Source: Actinomycetota bacterium (GTDB lineage: Bacteria; Actinomycetota; Actinomycetes; Nanopelagicales; Nanopelagicaceae). From it: DNA of 40,669 nt. Positions within the stretch are counted from its first letter, which is position 1. Each line of letters begins with the position of its first letter. The notes under the pieces were generated by a model. That model ran no database searches, was not told where the DNA came from, and saw nothing but the letters and a program-made list of their open reading frames with translations. Made by a program: the position numbers and the translations under genes. Shown piece after piece: positions 24,239-35,037 of the stretch. The DNA lies in NCBI GenBank assembly GCA_010031635.1, contig RGZI01000006.1:1-40669 (forward strand), read 5' to 3'.

Positions 24239-25716
24239 TATCTTTTCCCGAGAATCCGCTCGGCAGCTAATCTTCCAGAGATTAAAACCATCGGAACGCC
24301 AACTCCAGGTTGAGTTCCCGATCCAGCGAAAACTATATTTTCAAAACCGGCTGCTAAATTTCTTGGCCTGAATGGACCGGTCTGGAAGAAAGTATGTGCA
24401 CTTGCAAATGGTGCGCCCCGCTCCATTCCTTGGGCTTCCCAATCCAGCGGTGTCGTTAGATGTTCGACTTCAATTGAATCACCGAAATCTGTATAGCCTC
24501 TTTGTTCTAATGTTTTTACCATCTGATCTCGATATTTAGGGCCGGTCACTTTCCAATCAATATCAGCATCAAGGTTGGGAGTTGGGAAAAGTACGTAATA
24601 GGACTCTTTCCCAGGAGGCGTTAAAGATTTATCATCAAGTGACGGAACAGTTACCAAAATAGATGGATCTGTCATTAAAATCTTTTTATTAATTAGCTCA
24701 TCGAAAACCCCATCCCATGAAGCACCAAAGTGGATGTTGTGATGCGCAATATGGTCATAAGATTTTTTTGAACCAACCAACATGGTCACGCAGGAAGGGG
24801 AGTAATTCAGGCGCTTTATCGACCAAGGCTCTTTGCCAATTAATTCTTTCCAAGCAACAGGTAAATCTGGATTTAAAATAAGTGCATCACATGGAATTCG
24901 TTCACCCTCTGTCGTTATGACAGCCGTAGCACGACCATTGCTTTTTTCAATAGTGGCCGCTGTTGTTGAATACTTAAATTTGACTCCATGTTTCTCAGCA
25001 GCTGCGGCTAAAGCTCTTGGGACTGCATGCATTCCTCCACGAGGAAAGAAAACTCCATTTACTGAATCCATGTAAGCGATAACTGCATAAATTGCCAGAG
25101 CTTGTTGTGGACTTACACCGGCATACATGGCCTGAAAGGAGTAAACCTTTTGGGTCCGAGGATCTTTGAGAAATTGTGAAACTTTAGGAGATAGTTTGCG
25201 AAACCCACCAATAGCGACCAATCTAGCTAAATTTGGCGTCAGCAACCCAAACGGGGAATCAATATTCCGATCGATAAAATCGTTAATCTCATATTTATAC
25301 AACTTAGTAACAAAATCTACATAGTTGCGATAGCCGATTGCTTCCTCAGCTCCAATTACCTTCGCAATCTCTGCTTCCATCTCTTTAGTATCTGGGTATA
25401 CATCCAGTTGTGATCCATCGTGGTAAAAAGCACGGTAAAGCGGCCGGAGCGGAATTAAATCCAACCAATCTTTCATCTCTTCACCAACACTATTAAATGC
25501 GTCTTCAATCAACGAAGGCATGGTCAAAACTGTTGGGCCAGTATCAAAGTTGTAGCCTTCTTTTTGTAGCAATCCACTTCGACCACCTGGAACTGATTCA
25601 CGTTCGATTACTGTTACTGATCTTCCAGCGCCGGCAAGCCGCAAGGCTGCACTCAACCCAGCAAGCCCAGCTCCAACTATCACAACGTTTTCGGTCGGCC
25701 CTTTAACGGTACGCAC
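24238..25716 (-). CDS. crtI: Phytoene desaturase
   Basis: FAD-dependent CrtI desaturates phytoene to lycopene in the membrane. The dinucleotide motif VVIVGAGLAGLSAALRLAGAGRSVTVIE leads into PGGRSGLLQKEGYNFDTGPTVLTMP, the intact equivalent of the segment missing from the second crtI-like gene at 29765-31253. The C-terminal FAD motif LAAGFENIVFAGSGTQPGVGVPMVLISGRLAAERI is complete. Length is 492 residues. The GTG has a GAGGAG ribosome binding site. It is preceded by crtE with a 16-base gap and followed by crtB with a one-base overlap. Confidence 0.95.
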   Translation of the reverse strand: MRTVKGPTENVVIVGAGLAGLSAALRLAGAGRSVTVIERESVPGGRSGLLQKEGYNFDTGPTVLTMPSLIEDAFNSVGEEMKDWLDLIPLRPLYRAFYHDGSQLDVYPDTKEMEAEIAKVIGAEEAIGYRNYVDFVTKLYKYEINDFIDRNIDSPFGLLTPNLARLVAIGGFRKLSPKVSQFLKDPRTQKVYSFQAMYAGVSPQQALAIYAVIAYMDSVNGVFFPRGGMHAVPRALAAAAEKHGVKFKYSTTAATIEKSNGRATAVITTEGERIPCDALILNPDLPVAWKELIGKEPWSIKRLNYSPSCVTMLVGSKKSYDHIAHHNIHFGASWDGVFDELINKKILMTDPSILVTVPSLDDKSLTPPGKESYYVLFPTPNLDADIDWKVTGPKYRDQMVKTLEQRGYTDFGDSIEVEHLTTPLDWEAQGMERGAPFASAHTFFQTGPFRPRNLAAGFENIVFAGSGTQPGVGVPMVLISGRLAAERILGKR

Positions 25717-25732
25717 TACTCAACTCCTCATG

Positions 25733-26794
25733 CTAGATCTTACGTTTTGTAGCCATTAGGGCTAATTCATTTAGATACGGTTTGGAATTTTCAGTTATGT
25801 GTTCAGATTCAAGTGCTCGCAAGGCGCTAGCGGTTAAATCTTCGATTAGAGCCTCTACATTTGCTGGAGCATTAACTTCTGTAATTATATCTCGAAGTTC
25901 TGCAATTTGCTCAGCAGTTATATTCGATTCACCAAAATGTGAATTAAAAATATCTGCTTGTTGTGCAGAAAAGCTTTCCATAGCTAAAGCAGTAAGTACT
26001 GTTCGCTTTCCTTCCCGCAGGTCATCACCGGCTGGCTTCCCAGTTGTCTCCGGATCTCCAAAAACTCCAAGAAGATCATCCCGCAATTGGAATGCCTCAC
26101 CTAGTGGAATCCCAAATTTAGTGAGTGCAGAATTAGTCTCAACGGAAGAACCAGCGATTAGTGCACCGAAGTGTAGGGGCCGCTCGATTGTGTATTTTCC
26201 AGATTTGTAACGCGCTACTTTTAAGGCTCGCTCTACGCTAGAGGTTGTAGCCGCACTTTCCCGAACATCTAAATATTGCCCGGCAATTAACTCAATTCGC
26301 ATTAAGTCATTTAGTGGAAGCAACCTGCGCAATTGTTCATCAGATAAGCCAGATTCATTTATTAATTGGTCAGCCCAGATCAATGCAAAATCACCAAGCA
26401 ATATCGCCGCAGATAGACCAAATTGCGTTTTGTCGCCACGCATGGAATTTTCGAGGTGGTAATTTTCAAAGTAGCGATGGACCGCAGGTGCACCACGACG
26501 CATATCCGAGCCATCCATCAGATCGTCATGGATAAGAGCGCAAGCCTGAAGTAATTCGAGCGAGGTTGCCGCCTTCAACATATTTTTTAATTGCGCTCCG
26601 TCATTTTGACCACCTGCGGCCAGGTATCCGGCATATGCAAAAAGTGGACGAAATCTTTTTCCGGTTGCCAAAAACCTGGTGATTTCAGCACTGACCGGAG
26701 CTAGTTCTGCGGAAATCTCAGATAAGTCGCGGGTTATCCGCTCGAGAAAATCTTTTAAGGTGGTTTCAATTTCTAAACGGGGGGCAGAGAACAC
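25733..26794 (-). CDS. crtE: Geranylgeranyl diphosphate synthase (polyprenyl synthase)
   Basis: A trans-isoprenyl diphosphate synthase supplying GGPP to CrtB. The first Asp-rich motif is ALIHDDLMDGSDMRRGAPAVH and the second is FQLRDDLLGVFGD, where the usual third Asp is Gly, as in many actinobacterial GGPP synthases. GKRFRP and the KSGKYTIERP segment are also typical. Length is 353 residues. The GTG start has no Shine-Dalgarno sequence and lies six bases after a TAGCGT hexamer. It is divergent from metF with only 23 bases between start codons, an arrangement recalling idsA2/metF-like in mycobacteria. Confidence 0.93.
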   Translation of the reverse strand: MFSAPRLEIETTLKDFLERITRDLSEISAELAPVSAEITRFLATGKRFRPLFAYAGYLAAGGQNDGAQLKNMLKAATSLELLQACALIHDDLMDGSDMRRGAPAVHRYFENYHLENSMRGDKTQFGLSAAILLGDFALIWADQLINESGLSDEQLRRLLPLNDLMRIELIAGQYLDVRESAATTSSVERALKVARYKSGKYTIERPLHFGALIAGSSVETNSALTKFGIPLGEAFQLRDDLLGVFGDPETTGKPAGDDLREGKRTVLTALAMESFSAQQADIFNSHFGESNITAEQIAELRDIITEVNAPANVEALIEDLTASALRALESEHITENSKPYLNELALMATKRKI

Positions 26795-26817
26795 GTGGCA
26801 ACGCTACCCTGCACCTC
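26795..26817. promoter_or_regulatory. Overlapping divergent leaderless promoters for crtE (-) and metF (+)
   Basis: The entire intergenic region is 23 bases. On the plus strand TACCCT (26805-26810) plus seven bases reaches the metF GTG. On the minus strand TAGCGT (26806-26801) plus six bases reaches the crtE GTG. The two -10 hexamers are opposed and share the same TA step at 26805-26806, so RNA polymerase could melt one site and fire in either direction. There is no room for leaders or Shine-Dalgarno sequences on either mRNA. Confidence 0.6.
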
Positions 26818-27684
26818 GTGGATAACGCTCACCAGGACCCCTTGACCGAACTCTCTTTTGAATTTTTTCCGCCTAAAGACCAGCCAGGTGAAGAGCGGTT
26901 ATGGCAAGAGTTAACCCAACTGCGATCACTATCTCCAAAATTTGTCTCGGTTACTTATGGGGCAGGAGGCTCAACCCGCGAACGGACCATTCGAGTCACT
27001 GAAGAAATTGGCCAGCGAACTGGGCTCGATACGGTTGCTCATTTAACTTGCGTAGGTTCATCGGAAACCGAACTCTCTGAGGTGCTTGATTCCTATAAAA
27101 GCGCGGGCATTAAAGAGGTATTGGCATTGCGTGGTGATCCGGTTGGGGGGCCGTTGGCGACATGGGAATCAACTCCCGGGGGCTTTGATCATGCCGACCA
27201 ACTTGTAAAGCTAACTGTGGAGAAAGGGTTAGGGGTTGGGGTAGCCGCATTTCCAGATCTTCACCCTGCATCAAATGGAAATGTTGAATTAGATCTAGAA
27301 ACACTGCTTCGCAAAGAACAATTTGGCGCAACTTTTGCCATCTCACAATTCTTTTTTGAAATATCTTCTTGGGAAAGATTGATGAACCAGTTAGAAAAAG
27401 CTGGATCAAAATTAAAATTGATTCCAGGAGTTATGCCAGTTACCAATGTTAAGCAACTTGTAAAGTTTGCCCAATTATCAGGAACTCAAATTCCTGAGAA
27501 AACGCGAGCAAGATTTGAGGCCGTAGCAGAGGATGAAAACGCAGTGCGTGAATTGGGTGTTGAAGTTGCAGCTGAACTATGCACTCAGCTATTGGCACTC
27601 GGTTGTAAATCGTTGCATTTTTATACAATGAATACTGCAGAGGCAACCGTAAAAGTTTGCCAGAATTTAGATTTAGGTAAATAG
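26818..27684 (+). CDS. metF: Methylenetetrahydrofolate reductase
   Basis: FAD-dependent MetF reduces 5,10-methylene-THF to 5-methyl-THF for methionine synthesis. The barrel motifs are present: LSFEFFPPKDQPGEE at the N-terminus (catalytic Glu), VSVTYGAGGSTRERT, AHLTCVGSS, EVLALRGDP, GVAAFPDLHP, QFFFE and FYTMNTAEAT near the end. Length is 288 residues. The GTG start is leaderless, as argued for the shared promoter. It is followed closely by a CDP-alcohol phosphatidyltransferase gene (3-base gap). Confidence 0.94.
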   Translation: MDNAHQDPLTELSFEFFPPKDQPGEERLWQELTQLRSLSPKFVSVTYGAGGSTRERTIRVTEEIGQRTGLDTVAHLTCVGSSETELSEVLDSYKSAGIKEVLALRGDPVGGPLATWESTPGGFDHADQLVKLTVEKGLGVGVAAFPDLHPASNGNVELDLETLLRKEQFGATFAISQFFFEISSWERLMNQLEKAGSKLKLIPGVMPVTNVKQLVKFAQLSGTQIPEKTRARFEAVAEDENAVRELGVEVAAELCTQLLALGCKSLHFYTMNTAEATVKVCQNLDLGK

Positions 27685-27687
27685 AAA

Positions 27688-28329
27688 ATGAACAATAGAG
27701 AATACTTAGAGCGTTGGTCTTCTCTTCATGGTTATCAAGAGGGAGAAGGGCCCACCGGAATTGCCCGCGGATATTTGCTAATTAACTTTTATCTTGCAAA
27801 ACCATTCGTGCTACTTCGGATTCCTGCAGATGTAGTTTCATTATTAGGGCTCTTACTTGCCTGCTTCGCTCTACTTGAAAGAAATACATTATGGGCTCCA
27901 ATTTTCATTTTACTTTCAGTGATCAGCGATGGATTAGATGGGGCTGTTGCAATTGCAAAGGATCGCGCTTCAAAGTGGGGCGCACTTTGGGATTCAACTT
28001 TAGATCGCATAGTAGAAGCATTGTGGGTGTTGACCGCCTACTTTGCGGGAGTGCCAATTTGGGTATTGCTGATTGCCTGGTGTGCAGCAGCAACTCAAGA
28101 GTATGCCAGAGCCAGGCTTTCATCTCTTGTGAACAATGAGATTGGTGTTGTCAGTATTTGTGAAAGACCGGTGCGGGCGATTTTTATTGCTATCGCGTTA
28201 GCACTTGGAATATATAATTTGGATTTGCAAAACATCAGTATTTTACTTTGGATGGTATTTCAATTAGCAGCGTTAGCTCAGGTAATTAAGTATTCATATC
28301 AAAGATTACAAAATTCGAGTGCACAATGA
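27688..28329 (+). CDS. CDP-alcohol phosphatidyltransferase family protein with altered signature
   Basis: A membrane enzyme that would transfer a phosphatidyl group from CDP-diacylglycerol to an alcohol. The catalytic signature is D-G-L-D-G-A-V-A-I, then eight residues, G-ALW-D-STL-D. All four Asp and both Gly are present, but the Arg of the usual D-G-x-x-A-R element is Ile. About six helices are seen across 213 residues. The acceptor alcohol (glycerol phosphate, inositol phosphate or another) cannot be decided. It starts three bases after metF and overlaps the M81 gene as ATGA. Confidence 0.85.
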   Translation: MNNREYLERWSSLHGYQEGEGPTGIARGYLLINFYLAKPFVLLRIPADVVSLLGLLLACFALLERNTLWAPIFILLSVISDGLDGAVAIAKDRASKWGALWDSTLDRIVEALWVLTAYFAGVPIWVLLIAWCAAATQEYARARLSSLVNNEIGVVSICERPVRAIFIAIALALGIYNLDLQNISILLWMVFQLAALAQVIKYSYQRLQNSSAQ

Positions 28330-29764
28330 GTATTAAAATCGCGGTTTTGAGTTTGATCCAAGAAACCAATACTTTCTCGGCAAAAAATGCCAGTTATGAA
28401 GATTTCAAAATGCAAGGAATCTGGTATGGCCAAGAGGCAGATATAAAATCTAAAGGCTCTAATACCGAGATTGCGGGTGCTATTTCATACCTTAGATCTC
28501 AATCATGCGAGGTAATCCCAATCATGCGCGCTTGGGGAATGTCCGGGGGAGTCTTGGGTGATGATGATTTCAGGGCGCTATTACAACCAGCTTTTGAAAT
28601 GCTGGTTTCACTTCCAGCCCTGGATGGGGTTATTTTAAATTTACATGGCGCATTGATTACTCAAACTCATGATTACGCAGACGCAGAGATCGTGGCCAGA
28701 GTGCGCGCTTTAATTGGAGAAGAGATTCCAATCGCGGTAACTCATGACTTACATGCAAATGTAACAAGTGAGATTTTGGAACATGCTGACATATTAATTG
28801 GATACCAAACATATCCGCATATAGATCAAGCAGATACCGGCGCAAAAGCTGCCAAACTATTGTTGGATTTACTCGCAGGGGGCGCTCCGATTCAAAGTGC
28901 AATATCGAAAATTCCATTATTAATTCCAGCCGAAGTCCAAATTATTAAATCTGAGCCGATGTTACAGGTACGAAATTTGGCTGATTCTTATTTATCTGAT
29001 CGCGTGTTGGATATCTCCTTATTCCCAGTACAGCCTTGGATAGATGTACCAAAGTTAGGTTTTGCAGTAACTGTTACCGGCACGCTGGCGAAGCCGGAGC
29101 TATTGAAAATTGCCACAGAGATCAGCGATAAAATCTGGGAGATTAAAGAGCAGTTTGAGGTGGATTTGGTAAAACCAATTGAGGCTATAGAAAAGATTAG
29201 ACGAGGCAATCAATTAGGACGCAGTAAATTTTCAATTTTATTGCAATCAAGTGATGCGCCACCAGGCGGGGCTGCCGGTGATAATGCCGTTTTAATTGGA
29301 GAACTAATAAAGGCTGGGCCAGATTTCAATGTTTACACAAACGTTGTCGATGTGAACGCAGTTGCGGATGCTAATGATGTGGGCGTTGGCGGTGAAGTGA
29401 ATCTATCGATTGGCGCCTCCCTTGATCCAAGGTGGTCCAGTCAAGTGTTGATATCGGGAAAAGTTTTAAATTTGGGAACGACGCCAATATTGCTCAAGGG
29501 AATTGTAATGAATGGACAAGAGGTCTCAATTGGTAATTGGGCAACAATAGATTGTGGACGTGGTTTGATAATTTTAGTTAGTACCGAGCCCACCCCCTCA
29601 TTTGATCCAGCTACATATGAAAGCGTTGGACTGGCGGTTGGAAAGGCAGATGCGGTACATGTTCGATCATGCGCGCTTTTCAGAGCCGGATATGTTGACT
29701 TATTCGATGAAGTTTTGATTCTAGATATTCCTGGACCTACATCACCGGCATTGGCAAAGATTGA

Positions 29765-32145
<2,381 letters not shown>

Positions 32146-32173
<28 letters not shown>

Positions 32174-32739
32174 CCAAGTGCATTTGACGCTGGGATTTCC
32201 GGCATAAAGGGAATGTACGGATCTGGGTTAGCCCAACTCCATCTCCCATCTCTAACCATCTGCGGATCTAAAAATAAGTCCCAAGCCATTAGTCCAAATC
32301 CACCGATAACTGCACTCCATCGTGGATTAATTCTACGAGCGGCGATCAGTAAAGGATGAGCAAGCATCGTCCAAGCAAATGGAACTATGAGAGGGACTCC
32401 AGCGATAGCCAAACCAAGTGATTGGTCATATTTGTAATAACCAAATGGCCAACCGGTGTGAAGCCCAATTTGCTCAATGGTAAATGCGAAAGACAAGGTG
32501 ATTAACAAATAATTAATGGCATATTTGCGACCATAAGTTAAAAGTGCGTGCAGTGCCATCGCCAGACTTGCCGAAAGGACAGTTGCGAAAGTTATAACCC
32601 GCAGGGCATTTCCATTTAGTAATGGATAAGAAATTTGGATTAATATCGCAACAGCAAGCGCCGACCAGACCAGAACAGATTGGAAAGTGGTTGGCCCACT
32701 TCTCCTGCGCGGTGGTTGAATATAATTTCTAATGGCCAC
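32146..32739 (-). CDS. CruF/DUF422-like carotenoid hydratase, C-terminally truncated
   Basis: A polytopic membrane protein of the DUF422 family, which includes the carotenoid 1,2-hydratases CruF and bacterioruberin hydratase. Family motifs are EQIGLHTGWPFGYYKYDQSLG, GVPLIVPFAWTM, AWDLFLDPQMVRDGRWSW and NALGWFLSGIL. Family members normally run some 60 residues further through one or two more helices. Here a TGA follows GWFLSGILL immediately, and the frame runs into GT2 coding sequence. The 197-residue product is thus truncated. The GTG start lies 30 bases after crtA without a Shine-Dalgarno sequence. Identification is good; activity is doubtful. Confidence 0.78.
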
Positions 32740-32769
32740 CCGCGTATTCTGCCTTAAAGCTTGTGCAAT

Positions 32770-33456
32770 TTAATTAGTGAAATCGACCCCATTTAGCGTT
32801 CCAGATATCTCGCGAACTCCAAATCTCGCGAAAAGCTCTTCCGAATACCAATTTAGCTCTGCCGTTTTGGCAATGGCGCTCTTATGGGCGCTGCCCTCAT
32901 AGGCAAAGCTCCGCAGGGCTGCGCCATCACGCCAAATCGAAAAAGTACCTTGGAGGCCGATTGGTGCCTCTCCAATTCCGATTGCTGCAAGCAAACCCGG
33001 TTGATTATGCAAATCCTGAGTTACTGGAGGAACCGCACGCCAAAACTGAAGATTCATCCACCACTTAATTCGCGCTCTTGTTATAGCTGCAACTTTGCCA
33101 TCCCATTTAATTGGAGTCGGTTCTCCAAACGGCTTACTTTTCGCCCATAAACCATGGGAAGAAATCGGTTGCAAAATTACCCGCAATTGCTCAGTTGAAT
33201 GACGATTCCACCTTTTAACATATTTTGAGTTATCAAAATTAGTAGCAGAGTTTTCATCAGAAAAAACTAATAGCGCACTCCATTGATTTAAATCTGCATC
33301 AGTTGGTGTGAAACTTATACCTCGACCCGTGCCAAGTGATTTTGCGAAAGTAACTCCTGGGAACCTTCTAAATTGAACTGGATTAATTGCCATTTGAATT
33401 AAAACCCACGGCAAGGATCGGCTTGAGGTTTTCCAAACATATAAAACTGGATTCAT
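32770..33456 (-). CDS. crtA: CrtA-like spheroidene monooxygenase (carotenoid ketolase)
   Basis: Related to CrtA, the heme monooxygenase-like enzyme that introduces keto groups at C-2 of acyclic carotenoid ends. The diagnostic C-terminal stretch reads GLLAAIGIGEAPIGLQGTFSIWRDGAALRSFAYEG, then HKSAIAKTAELNWYSEELFARFGV. Length of 228 residues is normal and the frame is intact. The ATG overlaps the stop of the upstream alpha/beta hydrolase gene (ATGA), so they form one operon with cruF, GT2 and the crtI-like gene. The actual substrate in this organism is unknown. Confidence 0.82.
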   Translation of the reverse strand: MNPVLYVWKTSSRSLPWVLIQMAINPVQFRRFPGVTFAKSLGTGRGISFTPTDADLNQWSALLVFSDENSATNFDNSKYVKRWNRHSTEQLRVILQPISSHGLWAKSKPFGEPTPIKWDGKVAAITRARIKWWMNLQFWRAVPPVTQDLHNQPGLLAAIGIGEAPIGLQGTFSIWRDGAALRSFAYEGSAHKSAIAKTAELNWYSEELFARFGVREISGTLNGVDFTN

Positions 33457-34253
33457 TTAACTACACCAGCTGTTTCAGTAATTATTTTGGTTACCTTATT
33501 TGGCTCATCCCACATTGGTGCATGTCCGACTTTTTCTAGCACAATCCATTTTGCATGTGCTGGTGCTAATGAGCGTTCCTGACAGGTTCGAGCCGGAAGT
33601 ACATAATCACTATCGCCAAAAACAATAGATGTTGAGATCTGATTTGAAATTATTGAGTCAAACCTACGATTTAAAGTTGCATCCCATGCTGGGTAGTAAC
33701 CATCAGATACCGACATGGCGGTTACGGCATCCAAAAGTGTTTGGTAATCCATTTCTTCCCATTTCGGGGTAATTCGCGAAAATCCTAATCGTTTAGCCGC
33801 CAAACTTTTTAGTGCAGTCGGTGCAATTCCACTTGAGACTTTTGCCATGCGTTTACTTAAATCACTTCCTGGAACTCGGTGCAAGAAAGGTGTCAACCAA
33901 AGACCCGCCGGAGCTAAACCAGTTACGGTTGCAATCAAATCTGGTTGTGCTGCTGCCAATTCAAGTGCTATCCAACCACCTAATGAATTACCAATTAAAT
34001 GAACTGGTGGTAACTCAAACTGCTTTAACAATTTAGCAATTGCCAAAGCTAGAGAAGCTGGGTCCATCTCTATTTCAGGATCTAATGGATTACCTCCATG
34101 GCCTGGCAGGTCAAGCAATAAAGTAGAGCCAAAACTTTCCAATTCCGGAAGTAGCGGTTTCCACGCATTTGAGGCTGAGCCCATTCCGTGGATCAATACA
34201 AAAACTGGCCCATCAGAGTTGTTAGCTTCTTTAAATTGGTACTTAATCGGCAT
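33453..34253 (-). CDS. Alpha/beta hydrolase at the head of the second carotenoid operon
   Basis: A 266-residue alpha/beta hydrolase. FVLIHGMGSASNAWKPLLPEL carries the oxyanion HG motif, GNSLGGWIALELA the nucleophile elbow with Ser, FGDSDYVLP the acid and VGHAPMWDEP the catalytic His. It is the first gene of an operon with crtA, cruF, GT2 and the crtI-like gene. An esterase acting on carotenoid or acyl-sugar intermediates can be imagined, but nothing in the sequence shows it. A GAGAAT hexamer six bases before the ATG is a weak match to the leaderless pattern seen elsewhere. Confidence 0.85.
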   Translation of the reverse strand: MPIKYQFKEANNSDGPVFVLIHGMGSASNAWKPLLPELESFGSTLLLDLPGHGGNPLDPEIEMDPASLALAIAKLLKQFELPPVHLIGNSLGGWIALELAAAQPDLIATVTGLAPAGLWLTPFLHRVPGSDLSKRMAKVSSGIAPTALKSLAAKRLGFSRITPKWEEMDYQTLLDAVTAMSVSDGYYPAWDATLNRRFDSIISNQISTSIVFGDSDYVLPARTCQERSLAPAHAKWIVLEKVGHAPMWDEPNKVTKIITETAGVVK

Positions 34254-34294
34254 GGTGCCATTCTCTCAGGAGTAGGCCTAAGCGGCATATCGAG

Positions 34295-34927
34295 TTAGGG
34301 GAGAAGACCGTCTTTCTGGGCTTGCCGGTAAAGATCAGTTTTCGTAGGTAGGTTTACGCCAACTTTTATGTACTTCTTTCTAGCTCTTTGAATGTACTCA
34401 GATGCGGTGCTCCTAGATAAGTTCATAGATCTTGCCACAGCATCTAATTTAAGACCCGATGCGTAAAGTGATAATGCTTGTTTTTCCTGGGCAGAAAGGC
34501 CGGGGTCGGTTTTGTCACTCAATAAAATTGTGGCGATATCTGCCGACATGTAATTCTCGCCCGAAATTATGGATGTCACAGCATCAATCAATGTTGACTC
34601 ATTGGCATTTTTGCTAATAAATCCACTTGCTCCATTTGTAAGAGCTTGGCGAACTAAAAACTGTTCCGCTAAAGCACTTACAATCAAAACGGGGGTACCC
34701 GTTGCCAACAACTTTTCCAAATTTTGGATGGGTGGGATGCCATCACCCAAATCCAGATCTAGCAATACCAAATCACAACCGGCGACATCTATTGCTGTCA
34801 GCGCTTCCGAGATGCTTTTACCTTGATAAATGAACTCTGTGTCCGGCAAATGTAGGGCTAAGTTACTAGATACCGCCCGCAACATAAGTGGATGATCTTC
34901 AAGTATCGCAATTCTTCTGCTCACCAT
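34295..34927 (-). CDS. LuxR/NarL-type response regulator
   Basis: A two-domain DNA-binding response regulator. The receiver domain has the acidic pair in AILEDHPLM, the phospho-acceptor Asp in LVLLDLDLGDG and Lys in GFISKNANES. The C-terminal LuxR helix-turn-helix is LSAQEKQALSLYASGLKLDAVARSMNLSRSTASEYIQRARKKY. Length is 210 residues. It is divergent from a large sensor kinase gene (35038-37377), its likely partner. The ATG at 34927 is six bases after TAAGAT, so leaderless. Its location next to carotenoid genes allows a regulatory link but does not prove one. Confidence 0.9.
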   Translation of the reverse strand: MVSRRIAILEDHPLMLRAVSSNLALHLPDTEFIYQGKSISEALTAIDVAGCDLVLLDLDLGDGIPPIQNLEKLLATGTPVLIVSALAEQFLVRQALTNGASGFISKNANESTLIDAVTSIISGENYMSADIATILLSDKTDPGLSAQEKQALSLYASGLKLDAVARSMNLSRSTASEYIQRARKKYIKVGVNLPTKTDLYRQAQKDGLLP

Positions 34928-34939
34928 ATTGAGATCTTA
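34928..34939 (-). promoter_or_regulatory. Candidate leaderless promoter for the response regulator (TAAGAT, N6, ATG)
   Basis: On the minus strand TAAGAT (34939-34934) is followed by CTCAAT and the ATG at 34927. It occupies one side of the 110-base region shared with the divergent sensor kinase gene. Confidence 0.52.
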
Positions 34940-34971
34940 CTTCAAAGCAGCGTGACAAAGCATTAGGCTCG

Positions 34972-34977
34972 TAAAAT
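34972..34977 (+). promoter_or_regulatory. Possible -10 of the sensor kinase gene (TAAAAT)
   Basis: TAAAAT would start a transcript near 34984, giving a leader of about 54 bases that ends in a GAGGTG ribosome binding site just before the ATG at 35038. No well-spaced -35 is seen, so this is tentative. Confidence 0.3.
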
Positions 34978-35037
34978 AATTAGCTAAGAGATAATGGGAT
35001 TACTAAACAGGAACCTAAACAGATAAATGAGGTGAGA

